Both the position numbers and the translations under genes were made by a program. Below, in pieces: positions 17,034 through 26,001 of a stretch of 64,000 bases of DNA (position 1 is its first letter; every line of letters begins with the position of its first letter). The stretch is from CBDCGS01 sp965216915 (lineage in GTDB: Bacteria; Pseudomonadota; Alphaproteobacteria; UBA828): contig CBDCGS010000010.1 in assembly GCA_965216915.1 (NCBI GenBank), positions 372,001-436,000 on the forward strand. The letters run 5' to 3'. The notes beneath the pieces are model-generated. The model was not told the origin of the DNA. It was given only the letters and a program-made list of their open reading frames with translations, and did no database searches.

Positions 17034-17531
17034 TCATCGGCCTGACCGGTTGCGCCGCGCCGTCAGGGCACGCACCGCGCGCGCCTGCTCGCGGCTTACG
17101 GTGCGCCAGGAATCGCTCGGCGGGTTCCAATCGCGCGCGTCGGCGTAGAAGGTGAGGCGGAACGTGCTCGGGCGGTTGGTCATGTTCCAGCGCCCGCCAT
17201 GCTCGACCTCGATCAGGCCGAGCCGCTCACATTCCTGAATCGCGCGCGAGATCGCGCCGCGCGGCATGCCCCAGGCGACGAGCTGGTCGTAGGTCGCCTT
17301 GAGCCGGCCGTTCTCGTGGCCGGCATGGTTCATGTGCTCGACCAGGAGAAACTCGATGAGGCGTCGCGCATTGATGCCGAGCGCGCGCCAGGCGGGGCTG
17401 GTCAAGAGCTCGCGCGTGAGCCAGACCCAGGGCTCGCCGGGCGGCGGCTGGCGCAGGCGGCGGAGGCGGGCTGGCATGCCGTGATGACGGGACGTGGGGC
17501 GGGACACGGGGTCGGATAGGGGCCTGGACAT
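17034..17531 (-). CDS. winged-helix-like DNA-binding protein, unknown role
   Basis: A 165-residue protein. The middle (PWVWLTRELLTSPAWRALG, then RRLIEFLLVEHMNHAG, TYDQLVAWGMPRGAISRAI, ECERLGLIEVEHGGRWN) has the pattern of a winged-helix domain like those of replication initiators and phage-type regulators. The C-terminal tail is basic. A ribosome site GAGGGGAG precedes the ATG at 17531. Its neighbours are the RES/antitoxin operon and glpD; no phage or plasmid genes are present. The function is unknown and the fold is inferred from pattern only. Confidence 0.55.
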   Translation of the reverse strand: MSRPLSDPVSRPTSRHHGMPARLRRLRQPPPGEPWVWLTRELLTSPAWRALGINARRLIEFLLVEHMNHAGHENGRLKATYDQLVAWGMPRGAISRAIQECERLGLIEVEHGGRWNMTNRPSTFRLTFYADARDWNPPSDSWRTVSREQARAVRALTARRNRSGR

Positions 17532-17606
17532 GGGCGCTCCCCTCGATGAGACGGGCCAACCCTGCGAACCGTAGCGCGGCCCGCGTCCGCCGTCCGGTGA
17601 AAGAAC

Positions 17607-19151
17607 TCAGGAAGCGAGTGAGTGCGGCGCGCGCGGAGTGTCGAGATGCGCGGCGAGGCGGCGCGCCGTCTGCTCCGAGACTTTGAGGCCGAGCTTGGTG
17701 CGCCGCCAGAGGATGTCGTCAGCGGTCTCGGCCCACTCCTCGCGCACGAGATAGGCGACCTCCGCGGCGTGGAGGCCGTCGCCGAGATGCGGCCCAAGAT
17801 CCTCGAGCCGCGCCGCGTCGCCGATGATCCGCGAGGCCCGTGTGCCGTAGGTCGCGGCCCAGCGCGCGGCGAGCGCGGCGGGGAGCCAGGGCGCGGCGGC
17901 GCGCAGCGTGGCCTCGCACGCGGCGGGTGGGCCGCCGTCGCCGCCGGGGAGTGTGGCCTCGGCGGTCCAGCCATCGGCGCCTCTGCCGGGTGCGGGGCCG
18001 AGTGGGCGGGCAAGCGCCGCGAGCGCGCGCGCGGCAAGCCGTCGGTGGGTGGTGAGCTTGCCGCCGAGCACGGTGAGCACGGGCGCGCCGCCGACCGTGC
18101 TCAGGCCGAGCGCCTCCTCGCGGCTGAGCTCCGACGCGCCGGCCGTCGCGCTGTCCTGAAGCGCGCGCAAGCCGGCAAACGACCAGACGACATCGGCCGG
18201 GTTCGCCGGGCGACGCAGATAGCGGTTCACCACATCGCAGAGATAGGCCGTCTCGGCCGGCGAGATGGCCCAGCCCTCGTCCGGCGTCTCGACCTCCACA
18301 TCGGTGGTGCCGACGAGCGTGAAGGCGCCCTCATAGGGAATGGCGAAGACCACGCGCCGGTCGGTGTGCTGGAAGAGATACGCATGGCTGCCCTCATAGA
18401 GCCGCGGCAGCACAATGTGGCTGCCCTTGATCAGGCGCACCGGGGCCGCGCTGTGTGTGATGTCGCCGATGCGGGTCGCCACGGCGCACACCCAAGGGCC
18501 CGCCGCGTTGACCAGCGCCCGCGCGCGCCGCGTCTGGGTGCGGCCGGTGCGCGCGTCGCACAGCGTCGCGACCCAAGCGCCGTCCGCCGCGTCGGCGTTG
18601 ACGAGTTCCGTGCGCGTGAGGACCTCGGCGCCGCGCGCCGCCGCGTCGAGCACGTTCAGCACGACGAGACGCGCATCATCGGTCGCGCAATCGGTGTAGC
18701 CGAGTGTGTGGGTGAAGCCCGGGGCGAGCGCATCGGCGATTCGCTCGGGAGCGGGCGTGCTCCTGTCGGCGGGCGAAGGGAGGCGGCCGCCAAGCCGCGC
18801 ATAGGCGACGAGCCCGAGGCGCAGCTGCCAGAGCGGCCGTCGTGTGCCGTCGTGCGGAATCACGAAGCGACGCGGTGTAACCAGGTGCGGCGCCGTGCGC
18901 ATGAGCACGGCACGCTCGCGGAGTGCCTCGCGCACGAGGCGGAGCCGGCCATGGGCGAGATAGCGCAGCCCGCCATGGATCAGCTTGGTGCTGGCCGACG
19001 ACGTTCCGCCAGCGAGGTCGCCGGCTTCGGCGAGCGCGACCCGGTAGCCCCGTCCCGCGGCATCCCGCGCGATCGCCGCGCCATTGATCCCCCCGCCAAT
19101 GACGAGCAGATCGAGCATGGCATCAGCCGTCGCACGCCCCGTCTCGCTCAT
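17607..19151 (-). CDS. glpD: glycerol-3-phosphate dehydrogenase, FAD-dependent
   Basis: A 514-residue GlpD family flavoenzyme that oxidises glycerol-3-phosphate to dihydroxyacetone phosphate and feeds electrons to quinone at the membrane. The FAD-binding motif is LVIGGGINGAAIARDAAGRG, followed by GGTSSASTKLIHGGLRYL. Later come LVNAAGPWVCAV, the GTTDVEVETPDEG segment and the C-terminal helical domain. The length is normal for the family. No glycerol kinase or uptake gene is adjacent. The opposite strand carries a long chance open frame. Confidence 0.9.
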   Translation of the reverse strand: MSETGRATADAMLDLLVIGGGINGAAIARDAAGRGYRVALAEAGDLAGGTSSASTKLIHGGLRYLAHGRLRLVREALRERAVLMRTAPHLVTPRRFVIPHDGTRRPLWQLRLGLVAYARLGGRLPSPADRSTPAPERIADALAPGFTHTLGYTDCATDDARLVVLNVLDAAARGAEVLTRTELVNADAADGAWVATLCDARTGRTQTRRARALVNAAGPWVCAVATRIGDITHSAAPVRLIKGSHIVLPRLYEGSHAYLFQHTDRRVVFAIPYEGAFTLVGTTDVEVETPDEGWAISPAETAYLCDVVNRYLRRPANPADVVWSFAGLRALQDSATAGASELSREEALGLSTVGGAPVLTVLGGKLTTHRRLAARALAALARPLGPAPGRGADGWTAEATLPGGDGGPPAACEATLRAAAPWLPAALAARWAATYGTRASRIIGDAARLEDLGPHLGDGLHAAEVAYLVREEWAETADDILWRRTKLGLKVSEQTARRLAAHLDTPRAPHSLAS

Positions 19152-19247
19152 CCCGCGTTCTCTTTCCCTGCCGCTTGGGCCGGGGAAGAGAATGACAGGG
19201 ACGTGTTGAGGAATTCGGAACCGGGCGGACGATTTGTCGCGAACGCG

Positions 19248-19826
19248 CTACTCGCAGGCGCCGCCGAGCAGGCCCTCCTTGAGCTCGTCGTTGGGCGGTT
19301 CGTCGCCGATGAACACGCCGAGCAGACCGCGCGCGAAATCCGCGCCCCCGATCACGCCCTTGGTTTGGCCTTTGACCGAGACCGTGAGACCGGTCGCGGG
19401 CGTGTAGGCGAAGGCGAGCGCTTCACCCTCGGCGACATCCTCCATCCAGCCTTTGAGCGCATCGATGCGCTCCTGGAGCGGGGCCGCCCCATCGCCGTAG
19501 TTATCTTCGAAGCCGTCTTCCCAGGCATCGCGGATATCCTCGCCGTCGACGTCGCGCACGAAGCGCAAGTCGAGCAGCCAGGCTTGGTCCGTGCCGAGGA
19601 TCGCCGTCGCATCGTCCGAGCGCGCGGGCAGGTAGAGGCCCGCGACATAGACATGCACGTCGAACATCGTGGCGAGGCGCAGACCGAGGCCGTTCAGCGT
19701 GAGGGTGGTCTCCTCGAGCGTGGCGCCATCCGGAAAGGTCACATCGTCGCATTGTGCCGCATCGGCCGCGCGGGCGAACGGTGCCAGCAGCCCGACCAGG
19801 GCGAGCACGATCAAGGATCGCGGCAT
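19248..19826 (-). CDS. exported chalcone isomerase-like protein
   Basis: A 192-residue secreted protein with a signal peptide (MPRSLIVLALVGLLAPFARAADA). The mature part has the chalcone-isomerase-like pattern: NGLGLRLATMFDVHVYVAGLYL, then LLDLRFVRDVDGEDIRDAW, a GEALAFAYTPATGLTVSV strand and GVIGGADFARGLLGVFIGD near the end. Bacterial members are periplasmic fatty-acid-binding-type folds without proven isomerase activity. The start at 19826 is chosen for the signal peptide. It is divergent from the pentapeptide-repeat gene. Confidence 0.8.
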   Translation of the reverse strand: MPRSLIVLALVGLLAPFARAADAAQCDDVTFPDGATLEETTLTLNGLGLRLATMFDVHVYVAGLYLPARSDDATAILGTDQAWLLDLRFVRDVDGEDIRDAWEDGFEDNYGDGAAPLQERIDALKGWMEDVAEGEALAFAYTPATGLTVSVKGQTKGVIGGADFARGLLGVFIGDEPPNDELKEGLLGGACE

Positions 19827-19922
19827 AGAGCGCTCCTCCGTTGCTGGCCGGATCATGCCACGTCCGGGCGCGCATGCGAACAATCAGGCTCGCGCGGCAA
19901 GCGAATCAGCTACCATCGCGCG

Positions 19923-21845
19923 ATGGCGGACGCGGAGCACCTTGCGGCGCTGAGGGAGGGGGTGGCGGCCTGGCGCGAATGGCGGGCCGCGCGCCCGGAT
20001 GTCGTGCCGGACCTCGCCGGGGCCCCGCTTGTCGGCGTCGACCTGCGCGGCGCGGCGCTCGCGGGCGCCAACCTCGCCCGGGCCGAGCTGCGCGGGGCGA
20101 ACCTGGTGGGTGCGCAGCTCCAAGGCGCGGATCTCGGGGACGCGGATCTCTCCGCCTGCTACCTCGGCAGCGCGAGCCTCGCCGACGCCACGCTCACCCG
20201 GGCGCGGCTCGTCGGCGCCGACCTCAACAAGACCGACCTAAGCCGCGCCGACCTGAGCGAGACGAACCTCTTCAACGCCAACCTCGGCGATGCGGTGGGC
20301 TTGCGCGTGCAACAGCTCGCCGGCGCGGACCTTTCCAACGCCACCCTGCCGCCGCCGATCGCATTCGACGGGCTGCAAACCGTCTCCGAGATCTCGCGCC
20401 ACGCGCGCACCAATTTCCTGACGCTGCTCGCGGCCGCGCTCTTCTGCTGGCTCGCGACCTCGACCACGACCGACCTTGCGCTCGTCACGAACGCGAGCTC
20501 GCTGCAGCTGCCCATCCTCAACGTCGACGTGCCGGTCGGAAGCTTCTACTGGGCGGTGCCGCCGCTGCTCCTCGCGGTCTATCTCTATTTGCACTTCTAT
20601 TTGGTGCGTCTCTGGCGCGAGCTCGCGGCGCTGCCAGCGATCTTCGAGGACGGCCGGCGGCTCGATCAAAAGGCCTTCCCCTGGCTCTTGAGCGGACTTG
20701 CCACGGCCAACGTGCGACGGCTGCACGAGCGGCGGCTTCCCTTGTCGGGGCTCGAGAACATCGTCTCCTTCGTGCTCGCCTGGTGCATCGTGCCGCTGAC
20801 GCTCGGCGTGCTGTGGTTGCGCTACCTGCCGCGCCACGAATGGGTGGGGACGGCGATCCACTTGGTCGTGCTGACGGCGGCGATCTGGGCGGCGATTCAC
20901 TTCTTCGTCACGATGCGCCGGGCCTTTCGCCGCACCGCGCGGGGCCGGCCGGCCGAGACCGAGGCCGTGCGCCGATGGCGGCCCTGGCAAGTGCTGCGCG
21001 GCGCGCCGGCGCGCGGCGGGTTTTGGGCGCTCCTCATCGGCGGCGTGCTGTTCTGGCTCTCCTGGGGGGTCTTCCACGCGCCGGCGGATCCCGATCGGCC
21101 GGCATGGCTGGCCGCGCTGGATGGCTCAGGCTGGGACTACGAGCCCTTTCGCACGCTCGGCTATCACCCGGTGATCGAGCTGCCGTTCGCGCGGCTTTCC
21201 ACCGTCGACGAGGGCGCGGCGGCGCCCGAGCGCGCGCAACCGGGGGACGCGGGCCAGGCGCGCCCGGCCTGGGACGCGCCGGTGACCGGCATCGTGCTCC
21301 GCGGCCGGAGCCTGCGCGGCGCCCGTCTCACCGGCGCCTATCTCATCGACAGCGACCTCGCGGGTGCCGATCTGAGCGGCGCCGCGCTCGACGACGCCGA
21401 CCTGCGGTGGACCGACTTGAGCGGCGCGACCCTGGATCAGGCGCGGCTGGGCGGGGCGCGGCTCGACGGCGCCAATCTGAAGGAGGCCCGAGGGCGCCGC
21501 ACCTTTTTCGCGGGGGCGAGCCTCAACGGTGCCGTGCTCTTCAATGCGCACCTCGAAACGGCCAATTTCTCACGGGCATCGCTCGCCGGTGCGACACTGC
21601 TCGGCGCGCGCCTCGATCGCGCCATCCTGTTCGATGCGGACCTAAGCCGGTCGAACCTCGGTGACGCGTCGCTCGCGGGTGCCGCCTTGGTCGATGCCAA
21701 CCTGAGCGCCGCGGTGATCGGCAACGCCGATCTTCGCGGCACCGAGGGGCTTACCTGTGCCCAGCTTCAAAGCGCGGTGAACTGGCGACGCGCCTATCGC
21801 GACCCCGCGCTCGCCTGCGGCGCCGCCATTCCGACGCCGCCCTAA
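19923..21845 (+). CDS. membrane protein with two pentapeptide-repeat blocks
   Basis: A 640-residue protein of unusual build. Residues about 30-145 are pentapeptide repeats (ADLRGAxL-type, as in GVDLRGAALAGANLARAELR). A central region has five or so membrane segments (TLLAAALFCWLA, FYWAVPPLLLAVYLYLHFYL, VLAWCIVPLTLGVLWL, WAAIHFFVTM, FWALLIGGVLFWLSWGVF). A second pentapeptide block covers roughly residues 450-620. Both blocks should form right-handed quadrilateral beta helices flanking the membrane part. The stop TAA directly abuts a palindromic repeat. The role is unknown. Confidence 0.85.
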   Translation: MADAEHLAALREGVAAWREWRAARPDVVPDLAGAPLVGVDLRGAALAGANLARAELRGANLVGAQLQGADLGDADLSACYLGSASLADATLTRARLVGADLNKTDLSRADLSETNLFNANLGDAVGLRVQQLAGADLSNATLPPPIAFDGLQTVSEISRHARTNFLTLLAAALFCWLATSTTTDLALVTNASSLQLPILNVDVPVGSFYWAVPPLLLAVYLYLHFYLVRLWRELAALPAIFEDGRRLDQKAFPWLLSGLATANVRRLHERRLPLSGLENIVSFVLAWCIVPLTLGVLWLRYLPRHEWVGTAIHLVVLTAAIWAAIHFFVTMRRAFRRTARGRPAETEAVRRWRPWQVLRGAPARGGFWALLIGGVLFWLSWGVFHAPADPDRPAWLAALDGSGWDYEPFRTLGYHPVIELPFARLSTVDEGAAAPERAQPGDAGQARPAWDAPVTGIVLRGRSLRGARLTGAYLIDSDLAGADLSGAALDDADLRWTDLSGATLDQARLGGARLDGANLKEARGRRTFFAGASLNGAVLFNAHLETANFSRASLAGATLLGARLDRAILFDADLSRSNLGDASLAGAALVDANLSAAVIGNADLRGTEGLTCAQLQSAVNWRRAYRDPALACGAAIPTPP

Positions 21846-21943
21846 GAGCAAATCCCGCCCAGGTGCGATCACCTGCGACGATGCATTTGCGTCAATTCCA
21901 AAGAGAGAGCATCCCGCGCAGTGGGATCACCTGCGTCGGCCCG
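21844..21943 (+). repeat. palindromic repeat cluster 2 (one good R1 unit, one degenerate)
   Basis: One unit begins at the pentapeptide gene stop (TAAGAGCAAATCCCG) and includes AGGTGCGATCACCTGCGACG and the palindromic GATGCATTTGCGTC. A second, degraded unit follows (AGAGAGCATCCCGCG... GGGATCACCTGCGTCGG). The orientation places the AGAGCA end at the gene's 3' end, as in the other clusters. Confidence 0.85.
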
Positions 21944-21955
21944 GTGGCCCTTGGT

Positions 21956-23707
21956 TTAGGCCGCCCGGATGTGCCCGAGGAAGCGCTCGACCTCGTGGCG
22001 CAGCGTTTCCGTTTGGCTCGCGAGCACGCCGGCGTTCTCCTGCACCTCGGTGGCGGAGCGATCCGCGTCACCGGCGGAAGCGTGCACGTGACCGATCGCC
22101 TGCGAGACCTCCCGGGTGCCAGTGGTCACCTCGTGGATATTCGCTGAGATCTCGCCGGTCGCGGCGCGCTGCTGTTCGACGGCCCCTGCGATCGCGGTCG
22201 CGATCTCGCTGATGGTGGCGATCGTCTCGCCGATGCCGTCGATCGCCTCGACCGCCTCTTTCGTGGCGTTCTGAATGCCGCCGATCTGGCTGGAAATCTC
22301 CTCGGTGGCTTTGGCCGTTTGCGTGGCCAGGGTCTTGACCTCCGAGGCGACCACGGCGAAGCCCTTGCCGGCTTCGCCGGCGCGCGCCGCCTCGATGGTG
22401 GCGTTGAGGGCCAAGAGATTGGTCTGGTCCGCAATATCGCTGATCAGGCTCAACACCTCGCCGATCCGCTGGCTCGCCTGCGCGAGGCTTCCGACCCGTT
22501 CGTTCGTGCGCTTCGCCTCCTCGACGGCGCGGTTCGCGACCCCGCCGGATTCGGCGACTTGGCGCGCAATCTCCCCAATCGAGGCGGAAAGCTGCTCGGC
22601 CGCGCTCGCCACCATTTGGACGTTTCGCGAAGCGCCTTCGGCAGCGCCGGCCACCACATCGGAGTGTTCGGTCGTGGCTTGAACGGTCGCCGTCATCGCG
22701 CTGGCCGCCGATTCCATCTGGCTGGCTGATGCGGCAAGGGTCTCGACCACATCGCCGACGCTCCGCTCGAAGCCATCGGCGATCTCGGCCCGTTCTTTGC
22801 GTTGGGCTTCCCGAAGCGCGGTGTCCTTCTCTGCGGCTTCTTGCTCCAGGGCGTTCATGCGGATCGCGTTGTCCTTGAACACTTGCACGGCCGCCGCCAT
22901 CGCACCGACCTCGTCGCGCCGCGACTGACTCGGTACATCGACCGTGGTGTCGCCATCTGCGAGGGCACGCATCGCGTCGGTCATGCTGCGCAGCGGCCCG
23001 GTCACGCCGCGGGTCATGAGCAGAAGCACGAGCACGACCAAAGCGCAGCCGCCGAGGAGCCCGAAGATGATGAGCTCGCCAAGCTCTTCGCCTGCGGCGA
23101 GCGCCTCGTCGATCGAGGTGGTGACCTCCAGAACGCCGCGCACATCGCCGATCGCCCAATCCGCCTTGGGCGTTTCGGGGTGGCCGTTGTGGCACGAGAC
23201 GCAGGCATCCGCGACCATCCGGTCGGCGATCGCCACCCGGACGACCTCCTTGCCACCGCGCGTCGCGCGCCGGGAGAAGGTGCTGTCGGGATTGGCGCTC
23301 AGAAACGCCCAAGCCTCCTGCTGGAAGGGATCGAGCGCGCGGTTTTGCCGCAGGGGAAAGGGAAAGGCGCTGTAGAGCGAGATCGTCGTGTCGCTATCCG
23401 CCAACCGCTCGCTCATGTCATGGATGAATGTGGCTGGGAGTGGAATGCCGTTGGCCTCGCGCGCATGGGTGGGTGAGGGCGAGACACCCCCGTTCGCGAG
23501 CACCTTCTTGATGACATTCTGCGTGTAATAGCCGCGGATCGTTTTGAACTGATCGACGATCGCGGCCGCGTTCGCCTCCGCGCTTTCGCGGGCGTTCTTT
23601 TCCGTCAGGTTCGGCACAAGGAACACGGCACCGACGATCAGAGCCACGATGACGAGTGGTCCGGGCAACAAAAGGCGCCACGTAATGCTCTTGCTAAGAA
23701 TGTTCAT
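21956..23707 (-). CDS. methyl-accepting chemotaxis protein with DUF3365-type haem-binding sensor domain
   Basis: A 583-residue chemoreceptor. A first membrane segment (residues about 12-32) is followed by a periplasmic domain with a c-type haem motif CVSCHNGHPE (Cys169, Cys172, His173), as in Tll0287/DUF3365 sensors. A second membrane segment (about 211-231), a HAMP linker (GPLRSMTDAMRALADGD) and a signalling domain with the hairpin tip ISDIADQTNLLALNATIEAA follow. It probably senses redox or a haem ligand and signals to CheA. No che genes are in the window. Confidence 0.88.
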   Translation of the reverse strand: MNILSKSITWRLLLPGPLVIVALIVGAVFLVPNLTEKNARESAEANAAAIVDQFKTIRGYYTQNVIKKVLANGGVSPSPTHAREANGIPLPATFIHDMSERLADSDTTISLYSAFPFPLRQNRALDPFQQEAWAFLSANPDSTFSRRATRGGKEVVRVAIADRMVADACVSCHNGHPETPKADWAIGDVRGVLEVTTSIDEALAAGEELGELIIFGLLGGCALVVLVLLLMTRGVTGPLRSMTDAMRALADGDTTVDVPSQSRRDEVGAMAAAVQVFKDNAIRMNALEQEAAEKDTALREAQRKERAEIADGFERSVGDVVETLAASASQMESAASAMTATVQATTEHSDVVAGAAEGASRNVQMVASAAEQLSASIGEIARQVAESGGVANRAVEEAKRTNERVGSLAQASQRIGEVLSLISDIADQTNLLALNATIEAARAGEAGKGFAVVASEVKTLATQTAKATEEISSQIGGIQNATKEAVEAIDGIGETIATISEIATAIAGAVEQQRAATGEISANIHEVTTGTREVSQAIGHVHASAGDADRSATEVQENAGVLASQTETLRHEVERFLGHIRAA

Positions 23708-23832
23708 TGGTTATTCCCCACGGTTCGGTGAGGGCATGCAAATTCGCGATCGCACCATCGCGCACTAAACCTTCGGCATAGTTAATAAATATGATCGAAC
23801 AAATGCGCGAGGCTCTGCGCTTGCTCGCCAAC

Positions 23833-23944
23833 TAGAGCATGTCACGTTCGCTCATGCTCACGCGACATGCTCTCTCTCATTGGCACTGACGCAAATGCGT
23901 CGTCGCAGTGGTGCCACCTGCTCGCGATTTGCTCTAGCTAGAGC
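23833..23944. repeat. palindromic repeat cluster 3 (one R2 plus one R1 unit)
   Basis: The R2 element starts TAGAGCATGTCACG and ends in GCGACATGCTCT, so its ends form a hairpin. It is joined by CTCATTGGCA to an R1 unit (TGACGCAAATGCGTCGTCGC, then GTGGTGCCAC and GCGATTTGCTCTAG). The R1 end lies against the radC stop codon at 23938-23940. The preceding 23708-23832 holds the promoter side of the chemoreceptor gene and no other gene. Confidence 0.88.
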
Positions 23945-24618
23945 AGCCCCGCGCCGCGCATGGAGACATGGCCGGCCTTGCCGATCACGAGATGGTCGTG
24001 CACGACGACGCCGAGCTTGGCGCCGGCCTCCGCCACCTCGCGGGTGAGCGTGATGTCGTCGGGCGAGGGCGTGGGGTCACCCGAGGGGTGGTTGTGCACC
24101 AGGATGAGCGCGGTCGCGCCGAGCTCGAGCGCGCGCTTGATCACCTCGCGCGGGTAGAGCGGCACATGGTCGACCGTGCCGTGCTGCTGCTCCTCGTCGG
24201 CGATCAGTGCGTTTTTCTTGTCGAGGAAGAGCACGCGGAAATGCTCGGTGCGCCGGTGCGCGAGGGTGACCCGGCAGTAGTCGAGCACGGCCTGCCAGGA
24301 GCTGATCACCGTTTCCTCGCTGGCCTGCTCCTGCAGCGTGCGCACGGCGAGCGCTTCGGCGAGCTTGAGCACGTGGACCGCGGCCTCGCCCGCGCCCTCG
24401 ACCTCGGCGAGCGCGCGGGGCTCCGCGCCGAGCACACCGCCGATCGTGCCGAAGCGCGCGAGCAGCGCCTTGGCGAGCGGCTTCACGTCGCTCCGCGGGC
24501 GGGCGGAGAAGAGCAGCAGCTCGAGCAGCTCGTAGTCGGCGAGGCCGTCCGCGCCCGTCTTGGCGAAGCGTGCCCGGAGCCGCTGGCGATGGCCGTGATA
24601 GTGCGGCTGGTCGGGCAT
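23938..24618 (-). CDS. radC: RadC family protein (JAMM/MPN+ domain)
   Basis: A 226-residue RadC homologue. An N-terminal helix-hairpin-helix-like region (DYELLELLLFSARPRSDVKP, LAEVEGAGEAAVHVLKLAEA) is followed by the JAMM metalloprotease-like domain with HNHPSGDPTPSPDD. Despite the name, the function of RadC is unsettled; a direct DNA repair role has been questioned. The start at 24618 is taken because the longer frame overlaps the upstream map gene. Only 17 bases separate it from map, so they are probably one transcript. Confidence 0.88.
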   Translation of the reverse strand: MPDQPHYHGHRQRLRARFAKTGADGLADYELLELLLFSARPRSDVKPLAKALLARFGTIGGVLGAEPRALAEVEGAGEAAVHVLKLAEALAVRTLQEQASEETVISSWQAVLDYCRVTLAHRRTEHFRVLFLDKKNALIADEEQQHGTVDHVPLYPREVIKRALELGATALILVHNHPSGDPTPSPDDITLTREVAEAGAKLGVVVHDHLVIGKAGHVSMRGAGLL

Positions 24619-24635
24619 CGCGGGCGACTGGGCCC

Positions 24636-25481
24636 TCAGGCGTCGTAGGGCGGCTTGGTGTGCGCGGCGGGCGAGAGCGTGAAGATCTCGTGGCCGTCCT
24701 CGGTCACGCCGACCGAATGCTCGAATTGGGCCGAGAGCGCGCGGTCCTTGGTCACCGCGGTCCAGCCGTCCTTCAGGAGCTTCACCTGCCAAGTGCCGAG
24801 ATTGATCATCGGCTCGATGGTGAAGAACATGCCGGGCTTCAGCGTGAGCCCCTCGCCGGCGGCGCCATAGTGGAGGATGTTGGGGGCGTCGTGGAACACG
24901 CGCCCGATGCCATGGCCGCAGAAATCGCGCACCACGGCGCAGCGCTCGGCCTCCGCGTAGCTTTGGATGGCGTGGCCGATGTCGCCGAGGTGCGCGCCGG
25001 GCTTCACCGCCGCGATGCCGCGCATCATGGCGTCGTAGGTGATGTCGACGAGGCGGCGCGCCTTCACGGGCGGCTTGCCGGCGAAGAACATGCGGCTCGT
25101 GTCGCCGTGCCAGCCGTCGAGGATCACGGTGACGTCGATGTTGAGGATGTCACCCTTCTGCAGCCGCTTCTCGCCCGGGATGCCGTGGCAGACCACGTGG
25201 TTGATCGAGGTGCAGATCGATTTCGGGAAGCCGCGATAGCCGAGCGGCGCCGGCACCGCGCCGTGGTCAACGATGAAGTCGTGGCAAAGCCTGTCGAGCG
25301 TCTCGGTGGTGACGCCGGGTTTGACCTCGTGCGTGATCATGTCGAGCGTCTCGGCGGCGAGCTTGCCGGCGCGCCGCATGCCCTCGAAGGCCGCGTCATC
25401 GTGCAGCTTGATGCTCCGCTCGATGACCTGCGCCGCTGCCGCGCCAGCGGTGTCACCCGGTTTGCCGTCTCGCTCGAACAT
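24636..25481 (-). CDS. map: methionine aminopeptidase, type I
   Basis: A 281-residue cobalt/iron-type aminopeptidase that removes the initiator methionine from nascent proteins. The two-metal ligands are visible: the Asp pair in NIDVTVILDGWHGDTSRMF, His in CGHGIGRVFHD, and Glu in FTIEPMINLG and in QFEHSVGVTEDG. About 30 residues precede the conserved core (MFERDGKPGDTAGAAAAQVI), a modest extension. The map-radC order on one strand is found in other Alphaproteobacteria. Confidence 0.92.
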   Translation of the reverse strand: MFERDGKPGDTAGAAAAQVIERSIKLHDDAAFEGMRRAGKLAAETLDMITHEVKPGVTTETLDRLCHDFIVDHGAVPAPLGYRGFPKSICTSINHVVCHGIPGEKRLQKGDILNIDVTVILDGWHGDTSRMFFAGKPPVKARRLVDITYDAMMRGIAAVKPGAHLGDIGHAIQSYAEAERCAVVRDFCGHGIGRVFHDAPNILHYGAAGEGLTLKPGMFFTIEPMINLGTWQVKLLKDGWTAVTKDRALSAQFEHSVGVTEDGHEIFTLSPAAHTKPPYDA

Positions 25482-25654
25482 CGCCACCCACGCCCTCGAT
25501 GCGTTGCGCCCGGCCCGCGCGAGGCGACCGGCGCGCGTCAATCTATCGGATGTGCAGGCGCGAGGGCCAGTGCGTTTGGTGGGGGTGCGTCGGGTCGGGG
25601 GTGAAACGGCAGGCCTATTGAGACAAGGCAGAAGCCTTCATCGCGTGATCCCAC

Positions 25655-25685
25655 CAAAAACCCCACGAGCCGGAACCCGTGGGGT
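25655..25685 (-). terminator. rho-independent terminator on the minus strand
   Basis: Read on the minus strand, ACCCCACG pairs with CGTGGGGT around a 10-base loop and is followed by a run of T. It lies about 360 bases beyond the stop of the NHL-repeat gene, with map starting about 175 bases further on. The distance from any coding stop suggests it ends a long 3' leader, a small RNA or an unannotated short gene. Confidence 0.7.
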
Positions 25686-25970
25686 CCGCACGGGCGAACC
25701 GCGCAGGATGACCGAGGGAAATCACATCGGCTCCCCGGTGAACGCTTCAATGAATTACGCGCCAATGGTGCGTGATTCAACGATGGCGCGTGGCGTCGCC
25801 CGTCATGGTCCCTCGGGCGCGTATCGCGTGGCTGCGGCATCGATGAGTGCCGCCATGAACACGCTGTGGCGCACCCGGGACCATCTGGCTGAACGTGAGG
25901 CCGACCGCGTCGCGCGGCCCATCGAGGCGGCGTGCCGGACGCGTCTCCCTGTGTCCTCATCCGCCTTTGT

Positions 25971-26001
25971 CGTCATCCGCGGGCTCGACCCGCGGATGAC
26001 G
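25971..26001. repeat. REP-like palindrome
   Basis: A perfect 13-base inverted repeat, CGTCATCCGCGGG and CCCGCGGATGACG, around the loop CTCGA. It matches the style of the widespread alphaproteobacterial intergenic palindromes. This is the only copy seen in the window. It lies about 50 bases past the NHL gene stop. Confidence 0.8.

Noticed and set aside
16541..17148. Plus-strand open frames of 129 and 72 codons upstream of the toxin-antitoxin genes
   Set aside because: The first is antisense to the antitoxin gene, and the second reads across the AT/GC-mixed gap without a ribosome site or motif.
17622..19922. Plus-strand open frame of more than 760 codons running antisense to glpD and the chalcone-isomerase-like gene, joined to the pentapeptide gene
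   Set aside because: The product before 19923 is Arg/Gly/Ala-rich with no motif, and glpD on the other strand is complete. High GC leaves few stops in the antisense frame. The true start is the ATG at 19923.
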